Shown here piece by piece: positions 33,734 to 43,068 of a DNA stretch of 64,000 nt (within the stretch, counting starts at the first letter, position 1; each line of letters opens with the position of its first letter). The notes under the pieces were generated by a model, which was not told the DNA's origin, ran no database searches, and saw nothing but the letters and a program-made list of their open reading frames with translations. This DNA is from Oscillatoriales cyanobacterium (GTDB lineage: Bacteria > Cyanobacteriota > Cyanobacteriia > Cyanobacteriales > Laspinemataceae). The position numbers were made by a program, and so were the translations under genes. The stretch spans positions 1-64,000 of the forward strand of contig JAABRM010000035.1 in assembly GCA_011390955.1 (NCBI GenBank), read 5' to 3'.

Positions 33734-34807
33734 TTATTTTTTCGCCGCATTCTGGCGAGCATATTCGAGATTTTTCTGATATTCGGCGATTTTAGTTTGG
33801 GCGTTTTGGTAATTAGAACTGGACTGAGGCACCGCTTCCATTAAGGCGATCGCTTCTTGCCATTGATCCGCCACTTTTTGCCATTCTGCTTGAGTTTTTG
33901 CCGTTTGAGTTAGAACCGCTGCACTCATAGCCGTATTACTTGCTTCGGCAAATATATCAGCCTTTGGTGAAATTTCTATGGTGCGAGTTTCTGTTTTAAT
34001 CATAACCTCAACCCGGCGATTTTGTTCCCGACCTTCGGGATTATCTGAACCATCCGCTTTCGTATTCGGTGCGATCGCTTGAGTATCCCCATAACCTTTA
34101 GTTTGTAGTCGAGTCGGTTCGACCTGAAAATTATTCACAAAATAATACTTTACTGCTGCTGCCCGCTTCTCAGAAAGTTGCTGATTATAATCTTTGGCTC
34201 CTTTATTGTCCGTATGGCCATAAATAAATATCTGAGCAGTTTGATAATGATTCAGCAATTGAGCAATTTTGACTAAAGTGGGTTTAGCAGCGCTGCGAAC
34301 AGCATATCGATCAAATTCAAATAAAATCTGTTCTGGCAGATTAATTGTTATCCCTTCAATCGTCTTTTCCGCTTTCAATTCTGTTAAAGTTTCTTCCACC
34401 TGTTTCGGGGTCAAAGTTGGCGGTTCTGCCTCTTTTTTTGGTTCAGGCTGCGGAGTAGGGGCTGGACTGACTTGAACCGGAGTAGTTTGCCTAGTTTCAC
34501 GATTAACCGGAGGCGGACTTGTTGGCGGCTTTGGTTCTACTTTTGCTGGAATATTTGCCGCAGGCTGCTGAGGTTTTTCTGTAGGAATTAAGGTATAATT
34601 TTCTAAAGTTGTCACAGGCACAGGAATCAGTGGGGATAACTGTGTCTGAGGAACTTTTGTGGCTTGATTAATTTGGCTTTTTGGCACCGGAATCATCACA
34701 AAAGGACTATTTTTAGATATGGGTTCCTGATTAGTTCCGCAAGCTGCCAGAGTGACTAGGCTAGATGAAGCTAGAGCAATTTTTAGGATTTTAATTATTT
34801 TGTCCAT
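33734..34807 (-). CDS. OmpA-domain lipoprotein
   Basis: A 357-residue lipoprotein: signal peptide with lipobox LAAC (Cys23), a long Pro/Lys/Thr-rich spacer (about 30-140), an OmpA peptidoglycan-binding domain (about 155-275) and a C-terminal helical tail. IYGHTDNKG, LSEKRAAAVKYYF and GYGDTQAIAPN then GREQNRRVEVMI contain the Asp and Arg that hold diaminopimelate. It should tether the outer membrane to the wall. Its start overlaps the upstream lipoprotein gene by 17 bases, so they are cotranscribed. Confidence 0.93.
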   Translation of the reverse strand: MDKIIKILKIALASSSLVTLAACGTNQEPISKNSPFVMIPVPKSQINQATKVPQTQLSPLIPVPVTTLENYTLIPTEKPQQPAANIPAKVEPKPPTSPPPVNRETRQTTPVQVSPAPTPQPEPKKEAEPPTLTPKQVEETLTELKAEKTIEGITINLPEQILFEFDRYAVRSAAKPTLVKIAQLLNHYQTAQIFIYGHTDNKGAKDYNQQLSEKRAAAVKYYFVNNFQVEPTRLQTKGYGDTQAIAPNTKADGSDNPEGREQNRRVEVMIKTETRTIEISPKADIFAEASNTAMSAAVLTQTAKTQAEWQKVADQWQEAIALMEAVPQSSSNYQNAQTKIAEYQKNLEYARQNAAKK

Positions 34808-35336
34808 CAGGGTTGCCTCGTTTTATTTCAATGTCATCGATAGAAAAAGTTGCAGATGTATCAAGTGGTTCTTTAGCTGATAAAGAGGGATAATACTTAT
34901 ATTTAATTTTTATGTCTAATCCGATAAAATTGGCCTCCGGTGACAACCGACCGATAAAAACCAACTGACCTTTCATGGTAGTTCCTGGTTCTATCTGAAT
35001 TTTAGAAATATCCTGGGGCAGAGACAAGAGATACTGGTTGTTGCTGGTGCTGAATACGCCTTTTTCTTTTCTGTCATAAAGTCTAACATTCTTTTCCAAA
35101 TCAATTTGGATCGGTTCTCTCCGACCATTGGTAATTGCGATATTTACCGCAGTGCTATCTTCTCCCAGTGTCACCCCTGTCACCCGCATGACAATCAAAC
35201 TTTTATTAAGTTGTGCATCATATTCAATGGTGGGGCTAGTGGGAGCAATGGGGCTGAAAGTTGATTGATTTGGCTGGCAGGCAACACAGAAGAAAGAACC
35301 CGCCGCTAATAATAATGAGAAAATTTGCGGTTTCAT
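34791..35336 (-). CDS. Small lipoprotein upstream of the OmpA-type lipoprotein
   Basis: A 181-residue protein with signal peptide MKPQIFSLLLAAGSFFCVAC and probable acylated Cys20. The mature part looks like one immunoglobulin-like beta sandwich (MRVTGVTLGEDSTAVNIAIT, then GTTMKGQLVFIGRL), similar to small DUF4352-type extracellular domains. First gene of a two-gene unit with the OmpA-domain protein and possibly its periplasmic partner. Confidence 0.75.
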   Translation of the reverse strand: MKPQIFSLLLAAGSFFCVACQPNQSTFSPIAPTSPTIEYDAQLNKSLIVMRVTGVTLGEDSTAVNIAITNGRREPIQIDLEKNVRLYDRKEKGVFSTSNNQYLLSLPQDISKIQIEPGTTMKGQLVFIGRLSPEANFIGLDIKIKYKYYPSLSAKEPLDTSATFSIDDIEIKRGNPDGQNN

Positions 35337-35607
35337 GGTATAAATTCAAGGATTGTATAGCGGTAGATTAATCATATCATTAATGAAAACCAGATTTCGA
35401 TCGAAATCCGATCGCATCATAAAAAATTTCCCAGAATAGTAAGATGGGTAATGCCCACCCTAAGAAGTTTATATTTTTTATATTTTGCATCAGATACCTG
35501 AATTTGGTATGAGATTCCCGGTTTCTTAAGAAACTATCTGTGATTAAATCCCTATTAGGGATTAAAATTATATCTATGCTCTATAAATAGCTTCTGTATT
35601 TCCACTT

Positions 35608-38600
35608 ATGACCAACCAGACCACTGATTTTCTCAGCCAACTCAACCCTAGTCAACGCAAGGCGGCAGAACATTTCTGCGGCCCGCTGCTAGTGGTGGCA
35701 GGGGCGGGTTCCGGCAAAACTCGGGCTTTGACTTATCGCATTGCTAATTTGATTCAGAATGAGGGAGTGAACCCGGAAAATATTCTGGCAGTGACATTTA
35801 CCAATAAAGCCGCAAAAGAGATGAAAGAACGCCTCGATCGCCTATTTGGGGACGCGACCTCAATGGAAAAATATGGCAAGCCCTACAGCGTCCTAGAACT
35901 CCCATTACAAACCCAAGTGCGATCGCGGGTGTGGAAACGCTACATTAAACCCTTATGGATTGGCACTTTTCACAGCCTTTGCGCCCGAATTTTGCGCTTT
36001 GATATCGACAAATATCAAGACGAAAGTGGTCGCCAATGGGACCGCAAGTTTTCCATTTGTGATGAGTCGGACACCCAAAGTCTGGTCAAAGAAATTGTCA
36101 CCAAACAGTTAAATTTGGATAACAAAAAATTTGAACCGCGCAAAGTCCGCTATGCTATCAGCAATGCCAAAAATAAAGGCTGGTCGCCTCGCGATTTAGA
36201 AATGGACGACCCGACCAATTATTATAATCGAGTAATTGCCGATGTTTATCGCCATTACCAAAATGCCCTGGCTGCCAATAATGCCTTAGATTTTGATGAT
36301 TTAATTCGGATTCCGGTAGAATTGTTTCAGCAAAATGAGCAAGTTTTAGACTATTGGCATCGGCAATTTCATCATATTTTAGTAGACGAATACCAAGATA
36401 CTAACCGGACGCAATATGAATTGATTCGCCTCTTAGTCACCAACGGCGAAAGTGCCCGGTCTTTTAATAATTGGGAAAATCGCTCCATTTTTGTGGTGGG
36501 AGATGTGGATCAATGTCAGCCCCCAGGCAGTTTGGTTTTAACTACTAATGGTTATGTTCCTATCGAGAACTTAGACCCCAAAAGCGATCGCCTGGTTAGC
36601 TATGACCGGCATATTTTCTCCATCGCCACTCGCGCCGAAGGTTATGGTTTTGATAAAGCCAGCCGAGAATATCATGGCCAATTAATTACCGTCGAAGCTG
36701 GGGGCAAAATGGCCAAAAGTACCCCCAATCATTTATGGCCAATTCGCTGGACTCCCTTCGCCAAAGAAGCAGCTTATGTGGTCTATATTATGCGGCGCAA
36801 AGATTGGTATCGCATCGCTGGAGGTAAGTTATTTGATGAGAATTTAGAATTTAACTTAGCCGAACAAGCCCAACGGCAAAAAGCTACAGAAGCTTGGATT
36901 TTACTCACAACCGGCGATCGCACTGAAGCCGCCGAAAAAGTCTATTTCCTGGCCAAACAATATGGCATTCCCACCTTAAAGTTTGAACCCAGCGATGACC
37001 CAAAAAGTCGCACTGCCGCCGAAATCGAACAGTTTTTTAGCCAGCAAAAAAATTTGTCCCAAAAGGTAGAAAAATGCCTCCAGGACTTTGGCTGTTCCCG
37101 GGAAAATCCGATTTATAATCGCAAAATTGCCTATAAACTCCAAGGCAAATTAGGCATAACAGAAGTAGCTGCCGCTAATTTAATGCCCAACCTAATGAAC
37201 GTCGGAGTTTATCAAGAAGATCGATCGGTTGCTTGGGAACCTTTTAGCATCAAAACCGAAGCCTATCATGGGCTAGTCTATAGCCTAGATGTGGAAAAAC
37301 ATGAGTTATATTTTACCAATGACTTACTCACCCATAACTCTATTTACAGTTTCCGCATGGCCGACTTTACCATCTTATTAGAATTCCAAGAAGATTTTGG
37401 CGATGGTTTGGATGATGAGGAAACTCACACCATGATCAAACTGGAAGAAAACTATCGATCGCGGGAAAATATTCTGGAAGTTGCTAACCAGCTAATTAGC
37501 AAAAACACCGAACGCATTGATAAAATATTACGTCCTACTCGCGGTCAAGGAGATCCTATCTATTGTCACCAAGCTAATGATGACCGGGATGAAGCGGCAT
37601 TTGTAGTAGATAAAATTCGCAACTTAGAGTCAATTAACCCAGAATTATCCTGGGGGGATATGGCCATTCTTTATCGCACAAATGCCCAGTCTCGACCTTT
37701 TGAAGAAGTCCTAGTCAGAAATAATGTACCCTATCGCATTGTGGGGGGATTAAGATTCTACGATCGCAAAGAAATTAAAGATGCTTTAGCTTATTTGCGG
37801 CTGCTAGTAAATCCAGCGGATACCATTAGTTTACGGCGGATTATTAACACCCCCAGACGGGGAATTGGCAAAACTACGTTACAACGTTTAGAAGATTTTG
37901 CCCAACAACTTGGCGTACCCCTTTGGGAAATTATCAAAGATGAAACATCCGTCAAAACCGTGGGGGGAAGAACCGCCAAACCTATTCTAGAATTTGTGGC
38001 GACTATCCAGAAATGGCAGCAGGAAATTGAAACCTTACCAGGGTTAGAAATTGTCCAAGGAATTATGAAAGATTCTGGGTATGTTGACGCCTTGAAAATG
38101 GAAGGAACCGATGAGGCGGAAAATCGCTTAGAAAATATCAATGAACTGTTTAACGCCGTATTTCAATATGGGGATGAAAATGAGGATCAATCCTTAATGG
38201 GATTTTTGGCCAATGCCTCTTTAGCCTCTGATTTAGATAACTTAGGCGAAGGGGAATCAGCGGTTTCTTTAATGACCTTACATTCCGCCAAGGGATTAGA
38301 ATTTCCAGTGGTGTTTATGGTGGGCATGGAAGAGGGAATGTTTCCCCATTTTCGCAGTTTAAATGATGCCAAAGCTTTGGAGGAAGAACGCCGTCTCTGT
38401 TATGTGGGCATTACCCGCGCTGAAGAACAGTTATTTTTAACTTATGCTTCTGCCCGGAATTTGTGGGGGTCTTATGAATATACTCGACCTTCGAGATTTT
38501 TAGGGGAATTACCTGCTGATTATATTGAAGGCAATGGAGTGGCTAAACGGGTGAAAAAAGGCCGAACTTCTACCCGGACTATTTCCAAAGGTGCCAGTGC

Positions 38601-38769
38601 TCAAGTGAAAGATTGGAAAGTAGGCGATCGCATCTTGCATAATGATTTTGGCTTAGGGGAAATTGTCCTCGTTTCCGGTTCCGGTGACAAGATGTTTTTA
38701 GCCATTAAATTTGCTCGCGGTGGCCAAAAAATTGTCGATCCCAAAACCGCACCGATTCAGAAAGTGTAA
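35608..38769 (+). CDS. UvrD/PcrA-type DNA helicase containing an intein
   Basis: A 1053-residue precursor. Without the intein (residues 303-577) it is 778 residues, normal for PcrA/UvrD, an ATP-driven 3'-5' helicase in repair and replication restart. Extein motifs are AGAGSGKTRAL (P-loop), TFTNKAAKEM (Ia), VDEYQD (II), GDVDQ...SIYSFR (III, split by the intein), LEENYRS (IV), TLHSAKGLEFPVVF (V) and YVGITRAEEQL (VI). The C-terminal tail has the usual VGDRILHNDFGLGEI segment. Activity depends on splicing because motif III is interrupted. Confidence 0.96.
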   Translation: MTNQTTDFLSQLNPSQRKAAEHFCGPLLVVAGAGSGKTRALTYRIANLIQNEGVNPENILAVTFTNKAAKEMKERLDRLFGDATSMEKYGKPYSVLELPLQTQVRSRVWKRYIKPLWIGTFHSLCARILRFDIDKYQDESGRQWDRKFSICDESDTQSLVKEIVTKQLNLDNKKFEPRKVRYAISNAKNKGWSPRDLEMDDPTNYYNRVIADVYRHYQNALAANNALDFDDLIRIPVELFQQNEQVLDYWHRQFHHILVDEYQDTNRTQYELIRLLVTNGESARSFNNWENRSIFVVGDVDQCQPPGSLVLTTNGYVPIENLDPKSDRLVSYDRHIFSIATRAEGYGFDKASREYHGQLITVEAGGKMAKSTPNHLWPIRWTPFAKEAAYVVYIMRRKDWYRIAGGKLFDENLEFNLAEQAQRQKATEAWILLTTGDRTEAAEKVYFLAKQYGIPTLKFEPSDDPKSRTAAEIEQFFSQQKNLSQKVEKCLQDFGCSRENPIYNRKIAYKLQGKLGITEVAAANLMPNLMNVGVYQEDRSVAWEPFSIKTEAYHGLVYSLDVEKHELYFTNDLLTHNSIYSFRMADFTILLEFQEDFGDGLDDEETHTMIKLEENYRSRENILEVANQLISKNTERIDKILRPTRGQGDPIYCHQANDDRDEAAFVVDKIRNLESINPELSWGDMAILYRTNAQSRPFEEVLVRNNVPYRIVGGLRFYDRKEIKDALAYLRLLVNPADTISLRRIINTPRRGIGKTTLQRLEDFAQQLGVPLWEIIKDETSVKTVGGRTAKPILEFVATIQKWQQEIETLPGLEIVQGIMKDSGYVDALKMEGTDEAENRLENINELFNAVFQYGDENEDQSLMGFLANASLASDLDNLGEGESAVSLMTLHSAKGLEFPVVFMVGMEEGMFPHFRSLNDAKALEEERRLCYVGITRAEEQLFLTYASARNLWGSYEYTRPSRFLGELPADYIEGNGVAKRVKKGRTSTRTISKGASAQVKDWKVGDRILHNDFGLGEIVLVSGSGDKMFLAIKFARGGQKIVDPKTAPIQKV
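36514..37338 (+). other. Intein (275 residues) inserted in helicase motif III
   Basis: Starts with Cys (CQPPGSLVLTTNGYVPIENL), has the block-B TxxH-like STPNHLWP, and ends DLLTHN followed by extein Ser, all required for splicing. A splicing-only mini-intein is about 135-150 residues; the ~125 extra residues in the middle show no LAGLIDADG motif. They contain YVVYIMRRKDWYRIAGG and AWILLTTGDRTEAAEKVYF then YGIP, which may be a different, possibly GIY-YIG-related, module. The exact insertion lies between Q302 and S578. Confidence 0.93.
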
Positions 38770-38771
38770 TT

Positions 38772-38996
38772 GATAATTGATAATTAACAATTGATAATTG
38801 ACAATTAAATAAAATTAACAATTGATAATTGACAATTGACAATTAAATACCACGATCGACGATCGATTGATAATTAAATAAAATTATCAATTATCAATTA
38901 TCAATTATCAATTATCAATTATCAATTATCAATTACACCCCAACCAACAACCAACAACAAACAACCAACAACAAACAACAACCAACCAACAACAAA
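38772..38996. repeat. Composite STRR array, inverse of the one at 7.1 kb
   Basis: TTGATAA/TTGACAA heptamers, an interior GATCGACGATCGA, then TTATCAA heptamers, the junction CAATTACACCCCAACCAAC (38930-38948), and AACAACC/AACAAAC units up to the next start codon. The junction and its order are the reverse complement of 7185-7205. Confidence 0.9.
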
Positions 38997-39000
38997 AATT

Positions 39001-39432
39001 ATGGAAAGAGGATTATTGTGGCTACCATTATTAGGACTATTTATTTGGCTGGCTTGGGCTGGGTGGAATGAGTCCCAAAAAGTCCAAGCTTATCAAGCTT
39101 GGGCGGAACAGTTCGATCGCGCCAAATATGATGTTTATGCGGTATTAGGACAAAAAGGCGATCGCATCACTTGGGGCAAACCCACTCGTAAAGGGCCAGT
39201 GAACTTGGAAAGTTTCTTTTTTAACCAAGTAAAATCCATTCGGTTATTAGTCAATCATCAGCCGGTAGAAATTCCCGCCGAACCGGAAGCGGCAACCACT
39301 CCAAAAGGTCAGATTTTCCTAGAATTTCAATTATCAACTGGGGCAAGTCAAAAAGTGCCTTTTACCGACTTTTCTCTAGCCGCTAAATGGGCAAAAGTTT
39401 TGCATGATTTATGGGTACTTGTTGATGGTTGA
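39001..39432 (+). CDS. Small membrane-anchored protein of unknown function
   Basis: A 143-residue protein with one N-terminal membrane helix (about 5-22, LWLPLLGLFIWLAWAGW) and a soluble beta-rich domain (RITWGKPTRKGPVN, SIRLLVNHQPVEI, QIFLEFQLSTG). Not recognised beyond similarity to short cyanobacterial hypotheticals. Its ATG directly follows a heptamer array, which leaves no normal ribosome-binding site, so translation initiation here is unusual. Confidence 0.65.
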   Translation: MERGLLWLPLLGLFIWLAWAGWNESQKVQAYQAWAEQFDRAKYDVYAVLGQKGDRITWGKPTRKGPVNLESFFFNQVKSIRLLVNHQPVEIPAEPEAATTPKGQIFLEFQLSTGASQKVPFTDFSLAAKWAKVLHDLWVLVDG

Positions 39433-39433
39433 C

Positions 39434-39466
39434 AGAAACCGGGTTTCTTCAAGAAACCCGGTTTCT
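39434..39466 (+). repeat. Short family C palindrome pair
   Basis: AGAAACCGGGTTTCT, TCA, then AGAAACCCGGTTTCT: the two ends of the family C repeat with the middle removed. It lies 2 bp after the upstream stop and can form a long hairpin. The same short form occurs at 51506-51538. Confidence 0.85.
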
Positions 39467-39575
39467 CGGTTTCTCGATACCTTGGACCATTGCTAGAGAA
39501 GCTTCAGCCGATCGCCGCCCCTCAAGCGCTATAACTAGAGATGCAAGTCGATCGATTATTTTTAACCTGACACAG

Positions 39576-40613
39576 ATGAACTTAAAATTATTTTCTGGGA
39601 AATTATATTCTGGATATTCTGGGAAATTCGCCGCCACGCTTCTCTTGGGGGCGATCGCCGCTGTTTCCGCCGTAAATTTACACTTATTTACCACTGCACC
39701 CGCCACCCTTGCCCAGAGAAGCGCACCCGCTGAACTGCTGCGAACCATTGGCGATCAAAGATTTGCCATTTTTGACCTAGAATTCGACCCAGGTAGCCAA
39801 CGGGTACTCAGTGGCAGCATTGAAGACACGGTGAAATATTGGGATGTCAACACCGGCAACTTGACCTATACTTTGTCCGTACATTTAGCGGACGTAACAT
39901 CTTTAGCTGTTAACAATAGTACCGGCGTTTTTGCCAGTGGCAGCGACGATCAGACGGTCAACTTGTGGAACATCAACACGGGGGTATTGCTTTATACCTT
40001 TCATGGTCATAGCGCCCAAGTGAAATCCGTAGCCATGAGTCCTGACGGGAAAATCCTCGCCAGTGGCAGTTGGGATCAGACGGTGCGACTGTGGAATGCC
40101 GGAGATGGCACGCCGAAAGCGACTCTCACGGGGCATGAAGATGGAGTTCATGCAGTGGCCTTTAGTCCCAATGGCAATATTGTCGCCAGTGGGGATCTTA
40201 AGGGGGTGGTGAAATTATGGAATGTGTCTACAGGTGAAGTGCTGGCAACGATACCAGCGCACAGTGACTGGGTGAGTTCGCTGAAATTTACCCCCAATGG
40301 GGAATTTTTGGTGACAGGCAGCTTTGACAAGACGGTGAAAGTTTGGAACGCCCAAACCGGAGAACTATTGCGGACTCTCAGTGGTCATGCTTTCCCGATT
40401 TACGATATTGCCATTACTCCTGACGGCAAAACGGTGGCCAGTGGCAGCGATGACCGGACGGTGAAACTGTGGGATATTGATACAGGCAGAGAATTGCAAA
40501 CTCTGACGGGACACGAGAAATCAGTATTCGCGATCGCGATTAGTCCCAATGGGCAATTTCTAGCCAGTGGTGGCAACGACAATATGATTAAAATTTGGCG
40601 ACTAGCAAATTAA
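39576..40613 (+). CDS. WD40-repeat protein with N-terminal signal sequence
   Basis: From ATG 39576 the protein has 345 residues: a signal-like hydrophobic stretch (AATLLLGAIAAVSA) and seven WD40 repeats forming one complete propeller, with D[DQ]TVxLW cores such as GSDDQTVNLWN and GSDDRTVKLWD. The start was chosen over one at 39429 because the extra 49 codons lie in repeat DNA and the preceding gene. Export to the periplasm is likely. Propellers of this type bind proteins; the partner is unknown. Confidence 0.88.
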   Translation: MNLKLFSGKLYSGYSGKFAATLLLGAIAAVSAVNLHLFTTAPATLAQRSAPAELLRTIGDQRFAIFDLEFDPGSQRVLSGSIEDTVKYWDVNTGNLTYTLSVHLADVTSLAVNNSTGVFASGSDDQTVNLWNINTGVLLYTFHGHSAQVKSVAMSPDGKILASGSWDQTVRLWNAGDGTPKATLTGHEDGVHAVAFSPNGNIVASGDLKGVVKLWNVSTGEVLATIPAHSDWVSSLKFTPNGEFLVTGSFDKTVKVWNAQTGELLRTLSGHAFPIYDIAITPDGKTVASGSDDRTVKLWDIDTGRELQTLTGHEKSVFAIAISPNGQFLASGGNDNMIKIWRLAN

Positions 40614-40638
40614 AAGCCCCGTAGCCTTGTAGCCTTGT

Positions 40639-40807
40639 AGGGTGCGTTAGGCGGTGACAATTTATGGGACAACAAACAGCTATTCTCTATACCGCCGTAA
40701 CGCACCACATTAATTGTCGATAAAATAATTCCCTGTAGGGGCGAAGCATGACCGTAAAAAATCTCGGCTTTAACCAGAAAATATCTGCGGTCATGCTTCG
40801 CCCCTAC
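40639..40807. repeat. Two palindromic repeats (GGTGCGTTA type and family A)
   Basis: First GGTGCGTTAGGCGGT with ACCGCCGTAACGCACC (40639-40706), then the family A element (40735-40807) with GTAGGGGCGAAGCATGACCG and its inverse. They lie between convergent genes and may serve as 3' ends. Confidence 0.8.
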
Positions 40808-40890
40808 TAATGTTTATGGTCATGTTTGTGGTTCAGCAAAAAAACTTATGGTGTTTAACCCTTAGCCACCAAACAGACAATTCCTGTCAC

Positions 40891-42837
40891 TTATTCATGG
40901 ATGCTTCCATCGGGCATAATGGCACCTTTAAATTTGGCATTATATAAATTAGTTCCCCCTAATTTAGCTTCTTTCAGGTTCGCTCCTTCTAAATTAGCAT
41001 ATTCTAAATTTGCCCCGCTCAAATTGGCTGAACTCAAATTAGATCCACTCAAGTTGGCGCCGTATAGATCGGATCCAGAAAGATTTATTCCAGTAAAGTT
41101 TTGACCACTCAGGTTAGTCGAACGTAAATTAAATCCAATTAAACTGAAGCCCGTTAAATTCGTTTCAATCAGATTAGCACCCTGTAGATTAACTTGAATT
41201 ATTTTAGCTTGGCTAAGATTTGCCCCCATGAGGTTAGCATCATTTAAATTTGTTTCAAGCAAATTTGCTTTGGTCAAATCTGCCTGATTTAAATTAGCAC
41301 GATATAGAGAGGCTTTGGTTAAATTTGCTTGGTCTAAATTCGCCTGACTTAAATTGGCAGAATGTACTTTTGCATTACTCAAATTTGCCTGGGAGAGATT
41401 AGCTTGTATAAGATTTGTGCTGTTCAACTCTGCATTGGTGAGATTCGCTCGACTTAAGTTAACTTGAATTAAGCAGGCTTGACTGAGATTTGCTGATTTT
41501 AGATTAGATCCTGCTAGGTTAGCGCCATTTAAAGTTAGCCCACTCAGATCAAAACCTGACAGGTTAGCTCCAACTAGATCGGCACCAGGTTCAAGGTTAT
41601 ATGCGCCGGTTTTCGCTGCATCAAACCCAGCCGGAAACAAGGTTTTTTCGTGGTAAATTGCCTGTTGTAAATTAGCCCCTTCTAAGTTAGCTTGGGAAAT
41701 GTCTGCCTCTAAAAGATTTACCTGAACCAGATTTGCCTGACTTAAATTAACCTTAGCGACCTTGACTTTTCTTAGGTTAGCGCCGCTTAAATTTGCTTCA
41801 GTCAAATTCGCCTCAGTGAGATTACCATTTGGCCAATTAATTTGGCTTAGATTAGCTTTAATCATTGTGCCATTGGTCAAATTTACACGATCGAATTTCG
41901 CTTGATGGAGGTTGGCATTATTTAGATTTACGTTTTCTAGCTTACCATCCGCCAAATTTATCTGAGTCAAATCTGCTTCTTGTAAGTTAACGTCAATCAA
42001 GTTTGTTTTGTACAAGCTTGACTCCGAAAGGTTCGCTTCCCTAAAATTAACACTTCTTAAAATAGCGCTACTTAAAATAGATTTACAGAGATTAGCGCCA
42101 CTCAGATTTGCCTGACTTAAGTTGGCAGACTCCAAATAACTCTGACTGAGATTCGCTCCACTAAAATTTGCGTGACTCAGATTAGCATAATTCAACCGAC
42201 TCTGACTTAAATTAGCTTTAGTCAGATTTGCCTCACTCAGGTTAGCATACTTCAAAGAAGTCTTAGTCAGATTTGCTCGACTCAGGTTGGCTTGAGTTAA
42301 ATTTATCTTCTCTAAATTTTTACCACTGAGGTCAACTCCGCTCAGGTTAATGCCAATAAAATCTCGTTCTCCTGCTTGATATCGTTGTAACAATTCCTCT
42401 GCACCGATCGCCTCTGCATCTTCTGCTGCTTCTGCCTCATAGATTTTATCCAGTAGCAGCATCATTCTTTCAACTTTAAACTCTTCATCAGTTAATCCGA
42501 GATTTAATCCGAGATTATTCGGTTGAACTGGCGCAGTTTCCTGGGTTGTTTCCGCTGTTTCTTTGATTAACAGTATGTAATTACTCGGACTATCTGATTC
42601 TGCTGAAGGATTGGTTTCATGCGATCGCACCGGCAAATTTTGTTCTTGCTGAATATGCTGAATATTTTTTTGCAAGCGATCGAGATTTTGTGTTTCTGGC
42701 AGATTTTGGCCGCGTTCCGTCAAACTGTCTAGCTGCCGTTTCAGCCCTACGACATATTTTTTCAGCAGGACTTGTTGTTGTTCAACCTGCTGCAATCTTT
42801 CGAGAATTGCGGCGATTTCTTGCGGTTGTTGGGACAT
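40891..42837 (-). CDS. Pentapeptide-repeat protein with N-terminal coiled coil
   Basis: A 648-residue protein. Residues 1-60 form a coiled coil (ILERLQQVEQQQVLLKKYVV). After a linker and an acidic helix (about 127-150) come two long runs of A(N/D)LSx pentapeptides, about 160-400 and 425-640, split by a non-repeat insert (HEKTLFPAGFDAAKTGAYNL). Pentapeptide repeats fold as a right-handed beta helix. The coiled coil suggests oligomerisation. Very common in cyanobacteria; function unknown. Confidence 0.9.
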   Translation of the reverse strand: MSQQPQEIAAILERLQQVEQQQVLLKKYVVGLKRQLDSLTERGQNLPETQNLDRLQKNIQHIQQEQNLPVRSHETNPSAESDSPSNYILLIKETAETTQETAPVQPNNLGLNLGLTDEEFKVERMMLLLDKIYEAEAAEDAEAIGAEELLQRYQAGERDFIGINLSGVDLSGKNLEKINLTQANLSRANLTKTSLKYANLSEANLTKANLSQSRLNYANLSHANFSGANLSQSYLESANLSQANLSGANLCKSILSSAILRSVNFREANLSESSLYKTNLIDVNLQEADLTQINLADGKLENVNLNNANLHQAKFDRVNLTNGTMIKANLSQINWPNGNLTEANLTEANLSGANLRKVKVAKVNLSQANLVQVNLLEADISQANLEGANLQQAIYHEKTLFPAGFDAAKTGAYNLEPGADLVGANLSGFDLSGLTLNGANLAGSNLKSANLSQACLIQVNLSRANLTNAELNSTNLIQANLSQANLSNAKVHSANLSQANLDQANLTKASLYRANLNQADLTKANLLETNLNDANLMGANLSQAKIIQVNLQGANLIETNLTGFSLIGFNLRSTNLSGQNFTGINLSGSDLYGANLSGSNLSSANLSGANLEYANLEGANLKEAKLGGTNLYNAKFKGAIMPDGSIHE

Positions 42838-42879
42838 GGTTGTTGATGCAAATCACTTCTTCTTTGATTATCTCATGGA

Positions 42880-43035
42880 TAGGACTTACGCAACGAATCT
42901 ATATATGGCGTATTGGTGCGTTACGCTTTGCGCTTTCACACCCTACAGACTACAGACTATATATGGCATATTGGTGCGTTACGCTTTGCGCTTTCACACC
43001 CTACAGATAGCTACAGATAGCGTTCATGCGTAAGT
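42880..43035. repeat. Dispersed repeat, family E, with internal duplication
   Basis: Begins GGACTTACGCAACGAATCTA and ends GCGTAAGTTCTGA. Inside, the segment TATTGGTGCGTTACGCTTTG...ACACCCTACAGA occurs twice (about 42911-42951 and 42967-43007). A related end in inverted order is at 63690-63781. Confidence 0.75.
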
Positions 43036-43068
43036 TCTGATGGATTTGGCATTGTCCTAAACATTGCT

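Noticed and set aside
35541-35568. Single GATTAAATCCCTATTAGGGATTAAAAT palindrome resembling a cyanobacterial CRISPR repeat (shown in part: AATCCCTATTAGGGATT)
   Set aside because: Only one copy, no spacers and no cas genes in the window. It may be chance or a relic.
39429-39575. Upstream extension of the WD40 gene
   Set aside because: It overlaps the preceding gene and a family C hairpin; a signal-like N-terminus begins at 39576.
42690-43010. Plus-strand frame over the start of the pentapeptide gene
   Set aside because: It is the antisense of the coiled-coil region plus a dispersed repeat; no independent support.
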